Below the pieces are notes generated by a model. It worked only from the letters and a program-made list of their open reading frames with translations. It was not told where the DNA came from and made no database searches. A stretch of DNA of 64,000 nucleotides, taken from assembly GCA_963773945.1 (NCBI GenBank), contig CAVZDD010000003.1:620001-684000 (forward strand). The letters run 5' to 3'. Position numbers and translations under genes: made by a program. Positions 23,116 through 34,517 of the stretch are shown here, in pieces. Source of the stretch: JAKIWV01 sp963773945 (GTDB taxonomy: Archaea > Thermoplasmatota > Thermoplasmata > Lutacidiplasmatales > UBA184). The first letter of the stretch is position 1. Each line of letters opens with the position of its first letter.

Positions 23116-23337
23116 GTGAACGGTGTGAGGGCTGCCACAGCATCGGTCCGAGTTTCGAGGCAGACCTTAGGCGAGCTGATGCGATTCAAAGAAGCCCTGC
23201 AGGCGAGCACTGTCGACGAGACAATTCGGCTCTTGTTGAAGGGAGGTCGAACCGGGCTCGTCCTAGAGCTCTATGGGAACGGAAGGGAACGCCTCCGTCC
23301 ATCCGGCCACCCCGAAGGACTCGGGTCCGACCGGTGA
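23116..23337 (+). CDS. Small antitoxin-like protein, ribbon-helix type
   Basis: 73 aa from a GTG (a second GTG at 23125). ASVRVSRQTLGELMRFKEAL followed by STVDETIRLLLK resembles small archaeal antitoxins with a short beta strand followed by two helices. No toxin gene follows; tRNA-Val is next. The final 20 residues look unlike the family and may be a degraded tail. It could be a solitary transcription factor or the remnant of a toxin-antitoxin pair. Confidence 0.5.
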   Translation: MNGVRAATASVRVSRQTLGELMRFKEALQASTVDETIRLLLKGGRTGLVLELYGNGRERLRPSGHPEGLGSDR

Positions 23338-23397
23338 CTGTTCCGCATGAGCCGACTCGTTATCAGCTGGTGGGCCACCGTTTCATTCACGGGAAGT

Positions 23398-23404
23398 GAT
23401 ATGA
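23398..23404 (+). promoter_or_regulatory. TATA-like box of tRNA-Val
   Basis: GATATGA about 28 nt before the first base of the mature tRNA, the spacing expected for an archaeal tRNA promoter. Confidence 0.4.
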
Positions 23405-23428
23405 ACCGTCCTTCGGTCCGCCCGCGCA

Positions 23429-23501
23429 GGGCGCGTAGTCTAGCGGTTATGACGTCACCCTGACACGGTGAAGATCCCCAGTTCAAATCTGGGCGCGCCC
23501 A
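23429..23501 (+). tRNA. tRNA-Val (GAC anticodon)
   Basis: Acceptor arms GGGCGCG (23429-23435) and CGCGCCC (23494-23500) pair fully, with discriminator A at 23501. The anticodon stem TCACC/GGTGA encloses the loop CTGACAC, anticodon GAC. The T arm CCCAG-TTCAAAT-CTGGG is canonical. No intron and no encoded CCA. It stands alone, away from the 23S gene. Confidence 0.93.
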
Positions 23502-23605
23502 CTTAGGCGTCCAGCTATCCGAGCAGGACGGAACTCTCCCCCCCCGACTTCCCCATGTTGGGTTTGCGTTCGCTTTCCCCGGGTTGGGACCCGAGGGCCG
23601 CGCCA

Positions 23606-24154
23606 CTATGGGGGGGTCGTCGGGTGAATCGGGGGCGATGGGGGTGGAGGATTCGGTCCCATGGTCGGGGGAGCGACGGCCAATCCGTACCGATTACCCT
23701 TCAGCACAACACCGGCAATGAGGAACGCGATCCCCACGAACAGGACCACGACCGCCTCCGTCGCGAGGCCCGTTAAGATCGTGAAAGAGACCCCCGCCGA
23801 CTCGTCGGGGGCACCGATCGCCACCAGAATGATCCCTCCCCCGTTGGGCTGATTGAGCGTGAAGGAGCCACTGGTGCCGGACTGCTCCGTGATGCCGGAG
23901 AGTGTGCTCACGTTGGAGTTCGTGCAGGCCTGCGTGCAGGCCGCTGCGACGACCGTGACGGGGGACGAGGCGGACCACGAGATCGAGACCGGAATGGTCC
24001 CCGCGAGCAAGAACCCGCCGACGGTGAACATCTCAAAGGGCGTTTCGCCAATGGTCGAGATCGGATTGACCGACTGGGGAGCCAGAGGAACGTATTGGAA
24101 CAGGGCCGCGACCAGGAGTAGGGCGACCCCGGCGATCACGAGGACGATTCGCAT
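23606..24154 (-). CDS. Membrane protein with two helices and an outer domain, unknown
   Basis: 182 aa. Helix or signal anchor at 2-21, an extracytoplasmic segment of about 105 residues with a cysteine pair (CTQAC) and small beta-like repeats, a second helix at about 131-152, and a proline-rich tail. The outer segment may carry a disulfide, since both cysteines are close. I recognise no family. It lies next to another multi-spanning protein on the same strand, with a 115-nt gap. Confidence 0.6.
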   Translation of the reverse strand: MRIVLVIAGVALLLVAALFQYVPLAPQSVNPISTIGETPFEMFTVGGFLLAGTIPVSISWSASSPVTVVAAACTQACTNSNVSTLSGITEQSGTSGSFTLNQPNGGGIILVAIGAPDESAGVSFTILTGLATEAVVVLFVGIAFLIAGVVLKGNRYGLAVAPPTMGPNPPPPSPPIHPTTPP

Positions 24155-24269
24155 GGTTTCCCTCCTCTTTCTTCTGTAGAAACGTCACCCCACCGGAATG
24201 GTCGAAAACTGAAGAGGAGGGGGTGGACCCCCTCCCCGGAACGGGTTGACGGTCTGTCCGTCTACCTCC

Positions 24270-24968
24270 TTAGGGCGGCGCCGCCAGGTGAGCCCACCCG
24301 ATGTCGAACCCGTACCAGACGGCCGCGATTCCCGCGAGGACCACGATGCCCAGGAAGATCCCCAGGAGGATGATCCACATCCAGCGGTACTGGGACCGTG
24401 GGGTGGGGTCCGACGCGAGGGGGGACGATTCCGGCTTGGTGGGTCCGGTCACGAACCAGTCGACATACAGGGTGGCCGGGTAGGCGAAGATCGCCATGCC
24501 GCCGAAGGCCAGGTAGAGCAGGAACGTCTGGAGGGGGTCCAGCGTCAGCGCCGGCGACATCGTGTAGCCGCGGTAGCCGTAGAACCCGACCCCGAATCCG
24601 ATCACGACGGCCATCATTCCGACGAAATGCGTCGGAAGACGGAGCGCGGTGGTGACACCAAACGCCACCAGAATAAACGAGAGTAGCACCAACATATCGA
24701 AGAAGAACAAGTCGTACGACGCGAGCACGTTGGTGCCGTTGGGCAGCGTCACGGCCAGGGGCCAAGTGAGGGACCCTACTATCGCGAATATGCCGATGAC
24801 GGCCCCCAAAATCCCCAGCATGATGCCCCCTTCGCGGAGGTGGGCCTGGGCGCGGGGAACGTCCTTCTGGCGCACGTTGAGCCAGACCATGAAGCCCGTG
24901 TAGAATACCAGGCACGGGACCAGGATCATGAGGTCGGTGATGAGGCTCAGGTCGTCGATGAATGTCAT
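24270..24968 (-). CDS. Polytopic membrane protein, DUF981-like
   Basis: 232 aa from the ATG at 24968 (an upstream in-frame start at 25013 adds a polar leader). Seven hydrophobic segments. The middle part, with FYGYRGYTMSP followed by LYLAFGGMAIFAYPATLYVDW, resembles the archaeal DUF981 family known from Thermoplasma and Sulfolobus relatives; function unknown. The family label is from memory of its pattern and not certain. The gap 24969-25158 up to thrC holds only upstream sequence. Confidence 0.62.
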   Translation of the reverse strand: MTFIDDLSLITDLMILVPCLVFYTGFMVWLNVRQKDVPRAQAHLREGGIMLGILGAVIGIFAIVGSLTWPLAVTLPNGTNVLASYDLFFFDMLVLLSFILVAFGVTTALRLPTHFVGMMAVVIGFGVGFYGYRGYTMSPALTLDPLQTFLLYLAFGGMAIFAYPATLYVDWFVTGPTKPESSPLASDPTPRSQYRWMWIILLGIFLGIVVLAGIAAVWYGFDIGWAHLAAPP

Positions 24969-25158
24969 GTCTGAGTCCCTCCGCTCACGCGCTCCGGGCG
25001 CTTCGCAGCGCAATCGTTCGGCTTCGGTCGCAGACTCCCTTGGCCGTCCGTCGTATCATGGTGGTTGGCCTCGCCGCCCCATTCGGGGCCCGCCGCTCAT
25101 AGCGCCCTCGTTAATTCAAACTGACGGTGAACTCCGGAACGTTCGCGAATCGCCGCTC

Positions 25159-26352
25159 CTAGTTCCTTACTGATTCGCGCACTTTCTCGGTGTCCCACAT
25201 CGCGCCAGACCCCGTGTTGTAGAGAAGAACCCGTTCTCCGCCTCGGATCGTTCCCTCCGACACCAGGCGCGGAAGCGCCGCGTAGGTCGCAGCCCCCTCC
25301 GGGCAAGTGGACACCCCGTGACGGAGCGCCAGTTGTTCCATTGCTGTCGGCAGCGCTTGGTCGGGGACCACCACCCCGGTGCCCCGCGAGTCGCGGACCG
25401 CTTCCAGAATCCTCTCGGAGGAGAACGGCGCGGGAACCAACAAGCCGGCGGCCACGGTGTGGGGATTCTCCCAGGGCCGGATCTTGGGTTCTCCTTCCTT
25501 CAAGGCCCGGACTACTGGGGCACATCCTTCGGTCTGGACCGCAATGAGCCGGGGTTCCGTCTCCAGAAGGCCAAGTCGCCGCAACTCCTGGAACGCTTTG
25601 TGCATGCCGACCAGGCCGGTTCCCCCGCCCGTCGGATAGACGATCACGTCGGGCATGCCCGCGGCGGTGAGCTGGTCGAAGATCTCGAGTCCCATCGTCT
25701 TCTTCCCTTCGACCCGGTACGGCTCCCGCAACGTCGACATATCGAAAGCGCCCGAGGTCCGTTCCCGTGACCGGGCCGCTTCTCCGGCTTCCCGGATCGT
25801 TCCCGTCACGGCGATCACCTCCGCGCCGTAGGCCCGACAGGTTCGTCGGAGCTCGGGAGCCGTCGATTCCGGGAGGTAGATACGGACCGGAATTCCGGCG
25901 CGCGCGCCGTAGGCGGCGAGCGCGAGTCCCGCGTTCCCGGCACTCGGCACATAGAGCGACTGGAGACCTAGTTCTCGGGCCCGAGAGACCGCCACGGCCA
26001 TCCCCCGCGCCTTGAAGGATCCGGTGGGCATTTGGCCGTCATCTTTCAGCCACACCTCGACCCCCGGAACTTCCGGTATCTCGGCCAGCTTCAGAATCGG
26101 AGTCCCTCCCTCCCCCAAGGTGACGATCTGCCCCTCGTCCTGGACGGGGAGCAGCTCCCGATACCTCCACAGGGTTGCAGGTCGGGCACGGAAATGTTCC
26201 AAGAGTTCCAAAGCCCGGCCGCCGTCAAGGTCGTAGGTCGCGAACAACGTGTGACCGCAGGTGGGACAGCTGCCGACCGGACGGTTGGCCGGGAGCGTCG
26301 TGCAACAGGCGCGGCACTCCAGCCCTGTGAGCAGCGAGCCGGTCGCGGTCAT
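25159..26352 (-). CDS. thrC: Threonine synthase
   Basis: 397 aa from the ATG at 26352, with GGAGGAGG just upstream; a TTG at 26385 is possible. N-terminal zinc-ribbon-like C-x2-C...C-x2-C (CRAC, CPTC), then fold-type II PLP domain with the lysine in TGSFKARG, the SAGNAGLALAAY loop and YPTGGGTGLVG phosphate cup. It converts O-phosphohomoserine to threonine. The N-terminal ribbon is common in archaeal ThrC. Divergent from the methyltransferase gene at 26412. Confidence 0.9.
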   Translation of the reverse strand: MTATGSLLTGLECRACCTTLPANRPVGSCPTCGHTLFATYDLDGGRALELLEHFRARPATLWRYRELLPVQDEGQIVTLGEGGTPILKLAEIPEVPGVEVWLKDDGQMPTGSFKARGMAVAVSRARELGLQSLYVPSAGNAGLALAAYGARAGIPVRIYLPESTAPELRRTCRAYGAEVIAVTGTIREAGEAARSRERTSGAFDMSTLREPYRVEGKKTMGLEIFDQLTAAGMPDVIVYPTGGGTGLVGMHKAFQELRRLGLLETEPRLIAVQTEGCAPVVRALKEGEPKIRPWENPHTVAAGLLVPAPFSSERILEAVRDSRGTGVVVPDQALPTAMEQLALRHGVSTCPEGAATYAALPRLVSEGTIRGGERVLLYNTGSGAMWDTEKVRESVRN

Positions 26353-26411
26353 CTCCTCCTCCGCCGGGGCCTCGGCAATCTTCAAGCTGACGGAACCTTC
26401 GGCGGACTCCG

Positions 26412-27266
26412 ATGGGGGCCGGCTCCAAGGTCCGGGTGCCTGCGCCGCGACCCCAACCGCGTCACAGGTTCCGGGATTCGGTCATCTGCGGAGATGCCCG
26501 CAGCGTGCTCCAGCAGCTTCCCCGCGAGTCGGTCCACCTCGCGATCACCTCTCCTCCCTACAATGTCGGCATCGCGTATTCGGGCTACGCGGACAATCTG
26601 ACGACGGAAGAGTACCTCGCGTGGCTCAAGGGCGTCTGGCTGGAGCTGAAGCGCGTCCTGGTCGTGGGTGGCCGATTCTGTCTCAACGTCGCCCCCACCT
26701 CGATCAAGAATTTCCGACCGATCCATCACGACCTCTCCCGGGACTTGCGCGACTTGGGGTTCCTGATGCGCACCGAGGTGATCTGGTACAAGCAGACGAT
26801 GGGCCGTCGGACGGCCTGGGGCAGCTGGAAGAGTCCGGCCAATCCCCACATCATCCCCTCCTGGGAGTACGTCCTCGTGTTCTCCAAAGGAGAGTGGAAA
26901 CTACCGGGATCCCCCGCGGCGGTCGACATTACGGGACCGGAGTTCCAGAAGTTTTCCGACGGGTTCTGGTACATTCCACCCGAGCGGAACCGGAAAGGGC
27001 ATCCCGCGCCGTTTCCTGAGGAGCTGATCCAACGGCTCGTGAAGTTCTACTGCTACCGGGGCAACACGGTGCTCGACATGTTCGGCGGCACCGGGACCGT
27101 CGCCGCCGTCGCCCGCTCGTTGGGCCGGCACTACATCCACATCGATGCGTCGGAAGCGTACTGCCAGCAGGCCCTCGAACGCGTCCGCGCAGTGTCTCCG
27201 CCCGCCGACGCCGAACCTGCTCCGGCCCCTCGCCGAGTGATGATCCTGCCCCGGCCGGGCGACTGA
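26412..27266 (+). CDS. Orphan DNA methyltransferase, N4-cytosine/N6-adenine beta class
   Basis: 284 aa. Catalytic motif IV TSPPYN (46-51) precedes the AdoMet motif DMFGGTGT (223-230), the order of beta-class enzymes. The middle region (about 60-190, KQTMGRRTAWGSW...) is the presumed target-recognition part. S-P-P-Y favours N4-cytosine, though N6-adenine is possible. No restriction endonuclease is next to it, so it is solitary in this window. It converges on an RNase H-fold nuclease gene 9 nt away, which might or might not be functionally linked. Confidence 0.87.
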   Translation: MGAGSKVRVPAPRPQPRHRFRDSVICGDARSVLQQLPRESVHLAITSPPYNVGIAYSGYADNLTTEEYLAWLKGVWLELKRVLVVGGRFCLNVAPTSIKNFRPIHHDLSRDLRDLGFLMRTEVIWYKQTMGRRTAWGSWKSPANPHIIPSWEYVLVFSKGEWKLPGSPAAVDITGPEFQKFSDGFWYIPPERNRKGHPAPFPEELIQRLVKFYCYRGNTVLDMFGGTGTVAAVARSLGRHYIHIDASEAYCQQALERVRAVSPPADAEPAPAPRRVMILPRPGD

Positions 27267-27275
27267 ACGACTGAC

Positions 27276-28046
27276 CTACTTCGCCGACGGTATCGGCGCC
27301 GGCGGCAGCAGCCGGTGGGACATCTCCCGCACGGCGAAGTCGAGCAACGGTTCGAGGTTCACGCAATCCGCCCGGTTGTAGTCGACGAGCTTCGTGAGCG
27401 CGCCCGGCACCCCCCGGCGGGCGTCCTCCCAGAGTCGAACGGCCGCCGCTCCCTCGATCCCTTCGACGCCGGACCGGTCGCCCAACCCGAGCTCCTTCTC
27501 GATCCGCTTGAGCCCGCCGGTGATCCCGAGGCGTCGCAGGAGGAACCGGAGGTCGATGTGGGCTGGAGGGAATCGGATGTACGGGAACCGGGCTTCCAAG
27601 AAGGGGAGGTCGAACAGGATCCCATTGAAGGTCACGATCAATCGGAACTTCTGCAGGTAAGCGGGGAGTTCCTCGAGGTCGTCGTACGCGATGAAGGCGC
27701 GCGTCGCGCCGCCGCCGTGGACGCCCACGACGGTGACGATGCCCTCCTGCGGCGAGAGGGCGGTCGTCTCAATGTCGAGGAAGGCCGTCAGGTCCCGGAA
27801 CTCGGGGAACAACCTCCATCGCTCGGCCAGGGGGAGGCGGCGGCAAAACCAGTCGGCGTTCCGGGCACGAAGCGCTTCCTCGCTCTCGTCCAGGGTGCGG
27901 TCGATCGCGGCCCGCCGGTCGGCCGGCACTCCGGGAAGCTCGGCCAACTGTCGGAGCTCCGCCCAGTCCCGGACGCCGGCGCGCCAAAGCTGGGCCTCGG
28001 TGGCCCAACCGACACCCGGAAGGTGGAGGAACGTGGAGCGGAGCAC
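27276..28046 (-). CDS. RNase H-fold 3'-5' exonuclease-like protein (YprB type)
   Basis: 256 aa. The N terminus, HLPGVGWATEAQLWRAGV, looks like a helix-hairpin-helix. The nuclease core follows: AFLDIETTALSPQEG (DxE motif I), VTFNGILFDLPFL (motif II), and LVDYNRADCVNL (YxxxD motif III), i.e. DEDDy chemistry. Similar proteins occur in archaea and in Bacillus (YprB) and act in DNA or RNA trimming. Ends 9 nt from the methyltransferase stop, convergent. Confidence 0.8.
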   Translation of the reverse strand: MLRSTFLHLPGVGWATEAQLWRAGVRDWAELRQLAELPGVPADRRAAIDRTLDESEEALRARNADWFCRRLPLAERWRLFPEFRDLTAFLDIETTALSPQEGIVTVVGVHGGGATRAFIAYDDLEELPAYLQKFRLIVTFNGILFDLPFLEARFPYIRFPPAHIDLRFLLRRLGITGGLKRIEKELGLGDRSGVEGIEGAAAVRLWEDARRGVPGALTKLVDYNRADCVNLEPLLDFAVREMSHRLLPPAPIPSAK

Positions 28047-28090
28047 GGGCGCGGACGGGACCGACGGGTACTAAAGCCGGACGCGCCGGC

Positions 28091-28948
28091 CTACGGTGAC
28101 GGCGGCGACGCGGGAGTCGGAAGCTTCGGTCGTCGCTTCTTCTCGTATTGGAGGTACGCGTAGCCGACCAGCGAGACCGCCACCGCCGCGACCGCGACGC
28201 CAATGAGGATTCCCGTGCTCCCGCCGAGGAATGGATTTGATACAGGGGCCTTGGTGACGTTCACCTGGAAGGTCTTCAACACGCTCCCACCGCCCGAGTC
28301 GTTGGTCCACACCTGCACCATGTAGCTGCCCGCCGTCGCGTACGTGTGGTGGGCCGAGGTCCCTGTCGCGATCGTGCGGTCTCCAAAACTCCAGAAGACC
28401 GCGTACGGAGGAACCCCGAGGCTCGGCGAATCGGTGAAGGTCACATTGTCCGCGGTCGTGGGGGCCGCGGGGGAATACCCGCTGGATCCCTCCACGGACG
28501 CGTTGACCACCGCGTAGATCGTCGAGGTCGTGTTGTAGTCGGTCGAGTTGAGCGTCAGGACCACGGTGTAGTTGGCCGGCGCGATGTAGATGTGCACCGG
28601 GTCCCGAATGTGGTTGTAGGTATCGTCGCCGAAGCTCCAGTTCAGCGTGTAGGTCCCGCTGACGCCGGAGATCGTGCTGCAGAAGTCGAGGTCGATGCCT
28701 ACGTCGGAGTGGTTGAGGGCCACGGCGGCCTCAACGATGGGGGTCACCAAAGGCACGACAGCCGGGGCCGGAGGGTCGCAGTTGGCCGGCGGGGGAGATT
28801 CACGGGGGGGAGACGCGGCAGTCGGCGGCGCTCGTGCTGAAACCCCGCCCGTCGACGCGACGACCAGCGCGATGACAGTCGCGGCGAGGAGAATCGACCG
28901 AAGACACAACAGTCGCGTCACAGCTCCGCCCCGGGGAGGCACCTGCAT
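28091..28948 (-). CDS. Membrane-anchored surface protein with PKD repeats
   Basis: 285 aa. Signal segment about 11-38, proline-rich spacer, two PKD-type Ig-like domains marked by LNWSFGDDT and VFWSFGDRT with following HIY and HTYATAGSY turns, C-terminal helix about 245-268 and a basic cytoplasmic tail. N-x-S/T sites are frequent, which fits N-glycosylation of archaeal surface proteins. A stalk or adhesion role is likely. Confidence 0.8.
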   Translation of the reverse strand: MQVPPRGGAVTRLLCLRSILLAATVIALVVASTGGVSARAPPTAASPPRESPPPANCDPPAPAVVPLVTPIVEAAVALNHSDVGIDLDFCSTISGVSGTYTLNWSFGDDTYNHIRDPVHIYIAPANYTVVLTLNSTDYNTTSTIYAVVNASVEGSSGYSPAAPTTADNVTFTDSPSLGVPPYAVFWSFGDRTIATGTSAHHTYATAGSYMVQVWTNDSGGGSVLKTFQVNVTKAPVSNPFLGGSTGILIGVAVAAVAVSLVGYAYLQYEKKRRPKLPTPASPPSP

Positions 28949-28982
28949 AAGATAACCCCCTCCGGGGAGCTGTTCGGCCCAC

Positions 28983-29279
28983 TCAGGGACGAGGGTCCGC
29001 CGCGTCGACCGGGAGAGGCCCTAACTCCTGTACGCGGGACTTAACGGCCCGCCAGAATCCGGGCACTTTCTCCCGTTCGAGGCGTCCCCCGAACATCGGG
29101 GCCCGGTACTCCGCCTCGAGAACGTCCGGGTCTTCCATGTCCCAGACCAGCCGGAGGACCCAGTCCCCGCGGTCCTCCTCGTAGGAGTAGACCTGGCGTC
29201 GCGGGTCGGTGGCGATCGGGTTGCGTTGGAGGATATCCAACGGTGGGTCGAGCGGCGCGGGGGGTCCCATCAAGGTCAT
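28983..29279 (-). CDS. Small soluble protein, unknown
   Basis: 98 aa from the ATG at 29279; the frame stays open to 29360. Contains a compact stretch VYSYEEDRGDWVLRLVWDMEDPDVLEAEYRA cut here into parts: VYSYEEDRGDWVLRLVW and PDVLEAEYRA. The rest is proline-rich. No family recognised. It ends 34 nt from the PKD gene start on the same strand. Confidence 0.45.
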   Translation of the reverse strand: MTLMGPPAPLDPPLDILQRNPIATDPRRQVYSYEEDRGDWVLRLVWDMEDPDVLEAEYRAPMFGGRLEREKVPGFWRAVKSRVQELGPLPVDAADPRP

Positions 29280-29409
29280 CGGGGGTGGGCGCGGGGGAAG
29301 CTTGAGCCGGATCCAGGCGACGACCGGCCACCGCGTGTGCGAGGCGCCTAAAGATGGCACGGCCCGTCGGAGCCGATGTGGACACTAAACGAATGCGGGC
29401 GAGCGCTGA

Positions 29410-29988
29410 TCAGGTGATGGAGTCCTCCACCCGCCCGGAATATTCCGACGGGCCCGTAACGGAGAGTCGATCCCCAGGCAGGGGCGGTCCACCCCGTTCG
29501 AAGAGAGTTAACTCTTGGTACGACTCCAAGGTAGTGGAGATCATCGAGGTGGGAAACCAACTGCCGTTCTGAAAGTCGTAGTACCCAATCACCAAGCCAG
29601 TCCACGTATCCTCGACAGCGATGCCTCCGGTGACCGATACGGGTACACCGACCGACGAGGTCACCCCGAACAGCAGCTCCCCGTAGGTAAGCTTCGCACT
29701 GATCAGGGAGTAAGTTGTGTTGAAAAAGTTGCAGGGTGCCGGCGCGCAGTCCGGGATTTGGGAATCGTCGCCGTATCCATCGGTGAAACTCCCGAGATCC
29801 AGGACCGTGTCTAACGGAGGGGGATTGGCCCCGGTGCGCGTCTGGGAGAAGGGGAATGCTCCCTCGAGGGTTAATCCCCCAGCAACTACCGCGACCGCGA
29901 CGACAAGTGCAACCGCGATCGCGAGCGCTCTCAGGTTCTTCTTCGATGGGGAGGCGGACCCGCTCGGGTTCGTGTGAGGCACCGACAT
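29410..29988 (-). CDS. Exported single-helix protein, archaeal pilin-like
   Basis: 192 aa from the ATG at 29988. Polar basic N terminus (SPSKKNLRAL) then a hydrophobic helix at about 18-38, and an outer domain with a cysteine pair (CAPAPC) and TTYSLISAKLTYGELLFGV, a pattern seen in archaeal type IV pilins. No clear class III signal-peptide cleavage motif, so an ordinary anchored surface protein is the alternative. It follows the 23S 3' end on the same strand; the minus-strand box CTTTAAAC near 30080-30085 could be its promoter. Confidence 0.6.
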   Translation of the reverse strand: MSVPHTNPSGSASPSKKNLRALAIAVALVVAVAVVAGGLTLEGAFPFSQTRTGANPPPLDTVLDLGSFTDGYGDDSQIPDCAPAPCNFFNTTYSLISAKLTYGELLFGVTSSVGVPVSVTGGIAVEDTWTGLVIGYYDFQNGSWFPTSMISTTLESYQELTLFERGGPPLPGDRLSVTGPSEYSGRVEDSIT

Positions 29989-30085
29989 GTACTCGCCCCG
30001 GGAATGTCGGCGAACCGTATCCGTTCTATCCTCCGTCGCGAGGATTCCCAAGATTCGGGCGGCGCCTGCGCCCGAAATGTTTAAA

Positions 30086-30099
30086 GGCGCCGGGGCGCC
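30086..30099 (-). terminator. Possible hairpin terminator after 23S rRNA
   Basis: On the minus strand GGCGCC-CC-GGCGCC forms a perfect 6-bp stem directly followed by TTTAAA. It sits about 14 nt past the distal arm of the 23S processing stem. The following T/A run may instead be the TATA box of the pilin-like gene. Confidence 0.35.
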
Positions 30100-30112
30100 G
30101 AAAGGGTTTCTC

Positions 30113-30121
30113 ACACGCGTT
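30113..30121 (-). other. 3' arm of the pre-23S processing stem
   Basis: Reads AACGCGTGT in the transcript, fully complementary to ACACGCGTT at 33115-33123. Together with the helix-1 arms they bring both ends of 23S together, with unpaired bases between the two helices where archaeal rRNA splicing endonuclease usually cuts. Confidence 0.6.
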
Positions 30122-30130
30122 GCTGTTTGA

Positions 30131-33105
<2,975 letters not shown>

Positions 33106-33114
33106 AGCGTCCAG

Positions 33115-33123
33115 AACGCGTGT
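33115..33123 (-). other. 5' arm of the pre-23S processing stem
   Basis: Reads ACACGCGTT in the transcript and pairs with AACGCGTGT beyond the 3' end (30113-30121). The bases between this arm and helix 1 are mostly unpaired and may form a bulge-helix-bulge-like processing site. Confidence 0.6.
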
Positions 33124-33281
33124 GATCGGCGTCATCGGTCCCCAGCGGCCACTCCCCCCGGAGGGGGCACAGCGGCCGGGGCCCCTCGCCCTTCCCCGGT
33201 GAGGCCCCGGCCTCCACGGGTGCATAGCGTACGCCAACCGTTCGTGGAACTGTTGACGTGCGGCCGGCCGAGGAGTGGTTC

Positions 33282-33292
33282 GGTATTTAGCC
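33282..33292 (-). promoter_or_regulatory. TATA-like box of the 23S unit
   Basis: GGCTAAATACC on the minus strand; transcription would begin near 33258 and give a leader of about 150 nt. The region 33106-33370 otherwise holds leader sequence with GC-rich inverted repeats and the 5' flank of the divergent membrane-protein gene. Confidence 0.5.
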
Positions 33293-33370
33293 GTTGCGAA
33301 GTGGCACGGTTTGAGGCGACGGCCCGGCTGAGCCCAACGACTAAGGGAAGCCATCCCGTACCGAAATTCG

Positions 33371-33901
33371 ATGTCCTTCCCATTTCACCCCATCGCTACC
33401 ACTTCGGACACCGAGCCGGACGACAAGGCGCGCCAACAGGGACCGAAAACTTACGTCGATAGCGACTTCGCCGATGCAGAGGATGCGATCCCCTGGTGGC
33501 GGTCGTTGACGGTAGCCGGAGGACTCCTCTTCCTGGATGGCTACATCCTCTGGTGGCTCGTGTTTGGTGTGGGAGTTGGAACCAATACCGCCACTCTCAG
33601 CGTCGCGCTCGGCGGCGCGTTTGCTATCGCTCTCGTGGGTTTGGCGGTCGCGGCGATCGGATTCGGTGCGGAATCGTTGGCCTTTTTTGCCGCGGGAATC
33701 CTGGGGGTGGCCCTGACCCTCGCCGTCACCGGCTCGGGAAACCCCGCGGGTGGTCCCCTGTCCGTGGGGGCAGATCTGATCCTCCTCATCGGAGTCTTTG
33801 TTGCGGGGTGCGCCCTTATCGTGGTGGGGCTCGTTCGACTAACGAAGCTGTACCGGATGCTGGCCGCGGAAGAAAAAGGAAGCCTGGTGGCCGCGGGTTG
33901 A
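33371..33901 (+). CDS. Four-helix membrane protein, unknown
   Basis: 176 aa. Polar acidic N terminus of about 40 residues, then four hydrophobic helices (about 46-66, 73-97, 101-118, 128-153) and a short basic-acidic tail. Glycine- and alanine-rich helices without charged residues argue against a transporter. No family recognised. Divergent from the 23S unit, with its start in the shared intergenic region. Confidence 0.6.
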   Translation: MSFPFHPIATTSDTEPDDKARQQGPKTYVDSDFADAEDAIPWWRSLTVAGGLLFLDGYILWWLVFGVGVGTNTATLSVALGGAFAIALVGLAVAAIGFGAESLAFFAAGILGVALTLAVTGSGNPAGGPLSVGADLILLIGVFVAGCALIVVGLVRLTKLYRMLAAEEKGSLVAAG

Positions 33902-33934
33902 TTGCGTGGCTCCCCCGCTCACAGCGGGGGTCGA

Positions 33935-34426
33935 CTACGACAGCGTCGGGGCGTTGTACGTTCCGTTGAACCAGGCGGTGATACCGGGCAGGATCGCCGG
34001 GTAGGCGCCCAATAGCGTGAACTCGAAGGTACCCCCCGCGTTCGTGGTGAACGTCTCGGTCACGTTCGCGTAGTTGATCGTGCCGAACGAGCCACCCACC
34101 ATGTCGGCGTAGACGATCTCGTTCCCCGCGGGATTGTGGATGATCAGAATGTACTCCGATACGTTCCCGATGTAGTGGGAGGTGAAACTCAGTTTCACGT
34201 ACGCCCGGTCGGGGAACGTGTGGTTCGTCGAGGAGGAGTGCTGGCACTCGCACGAGCTCGTCGAGAACGTGAAGCTGAAGGCGGTCGGCCCGATCGGAAC
34301 GGCGACCAAGCCGTAGACCGCCAGGGCGGCGACGACGACCGCGCCGACCACGATCCAAAAACGACGGGAGAGGAGCAGGCCCAGCATCCGGTGCGGCGGT
34401 GCCTTGGGCGTAGGAGCGGCGGCCAC
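33935..34426 (-). CDS. Anchored extracytoplasmic protein, unknown
   Basis: 163 aa from the GTG at 34426, preceded by GGAGGGAC; an ATG at 34387 is an alternative. Membrane helix at about 24-46, then an outer beta-rich domain with a CEC pair, VKLSFTSHYIGNVSEYILIIHNP and TFEFTLLGAYPAILPGITAWF. It resembles a small Ig-like or surface domain. Convergent with the membrane-protein gene at 33371. Confidence 0.6.
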   Translation of the reverse strand: MAAAPTPKAPPHRMLGLLLSRRFWIVVGAVVVAALAVYGLVAVPIGPTAFSFTFSTSSCECQHSSSTNHTFPDRAYVKLSFTSHYIGNVSEYILIIHNPAGNEIVYADMVGGSFGTINYANVTETFTTNAGGTFEFTLLGAYPAILPGITAWFNGTYNAPTLS

Positions 34427-34517
34427 TCGAGTCCCTCCGGGGGAGTTAGGCGACGCCCCCCCACTTGAGAATGTCGTAAGCCGGGAAAGACCCGAGACGG
34501 CACGAGCCGGAAGCCAT

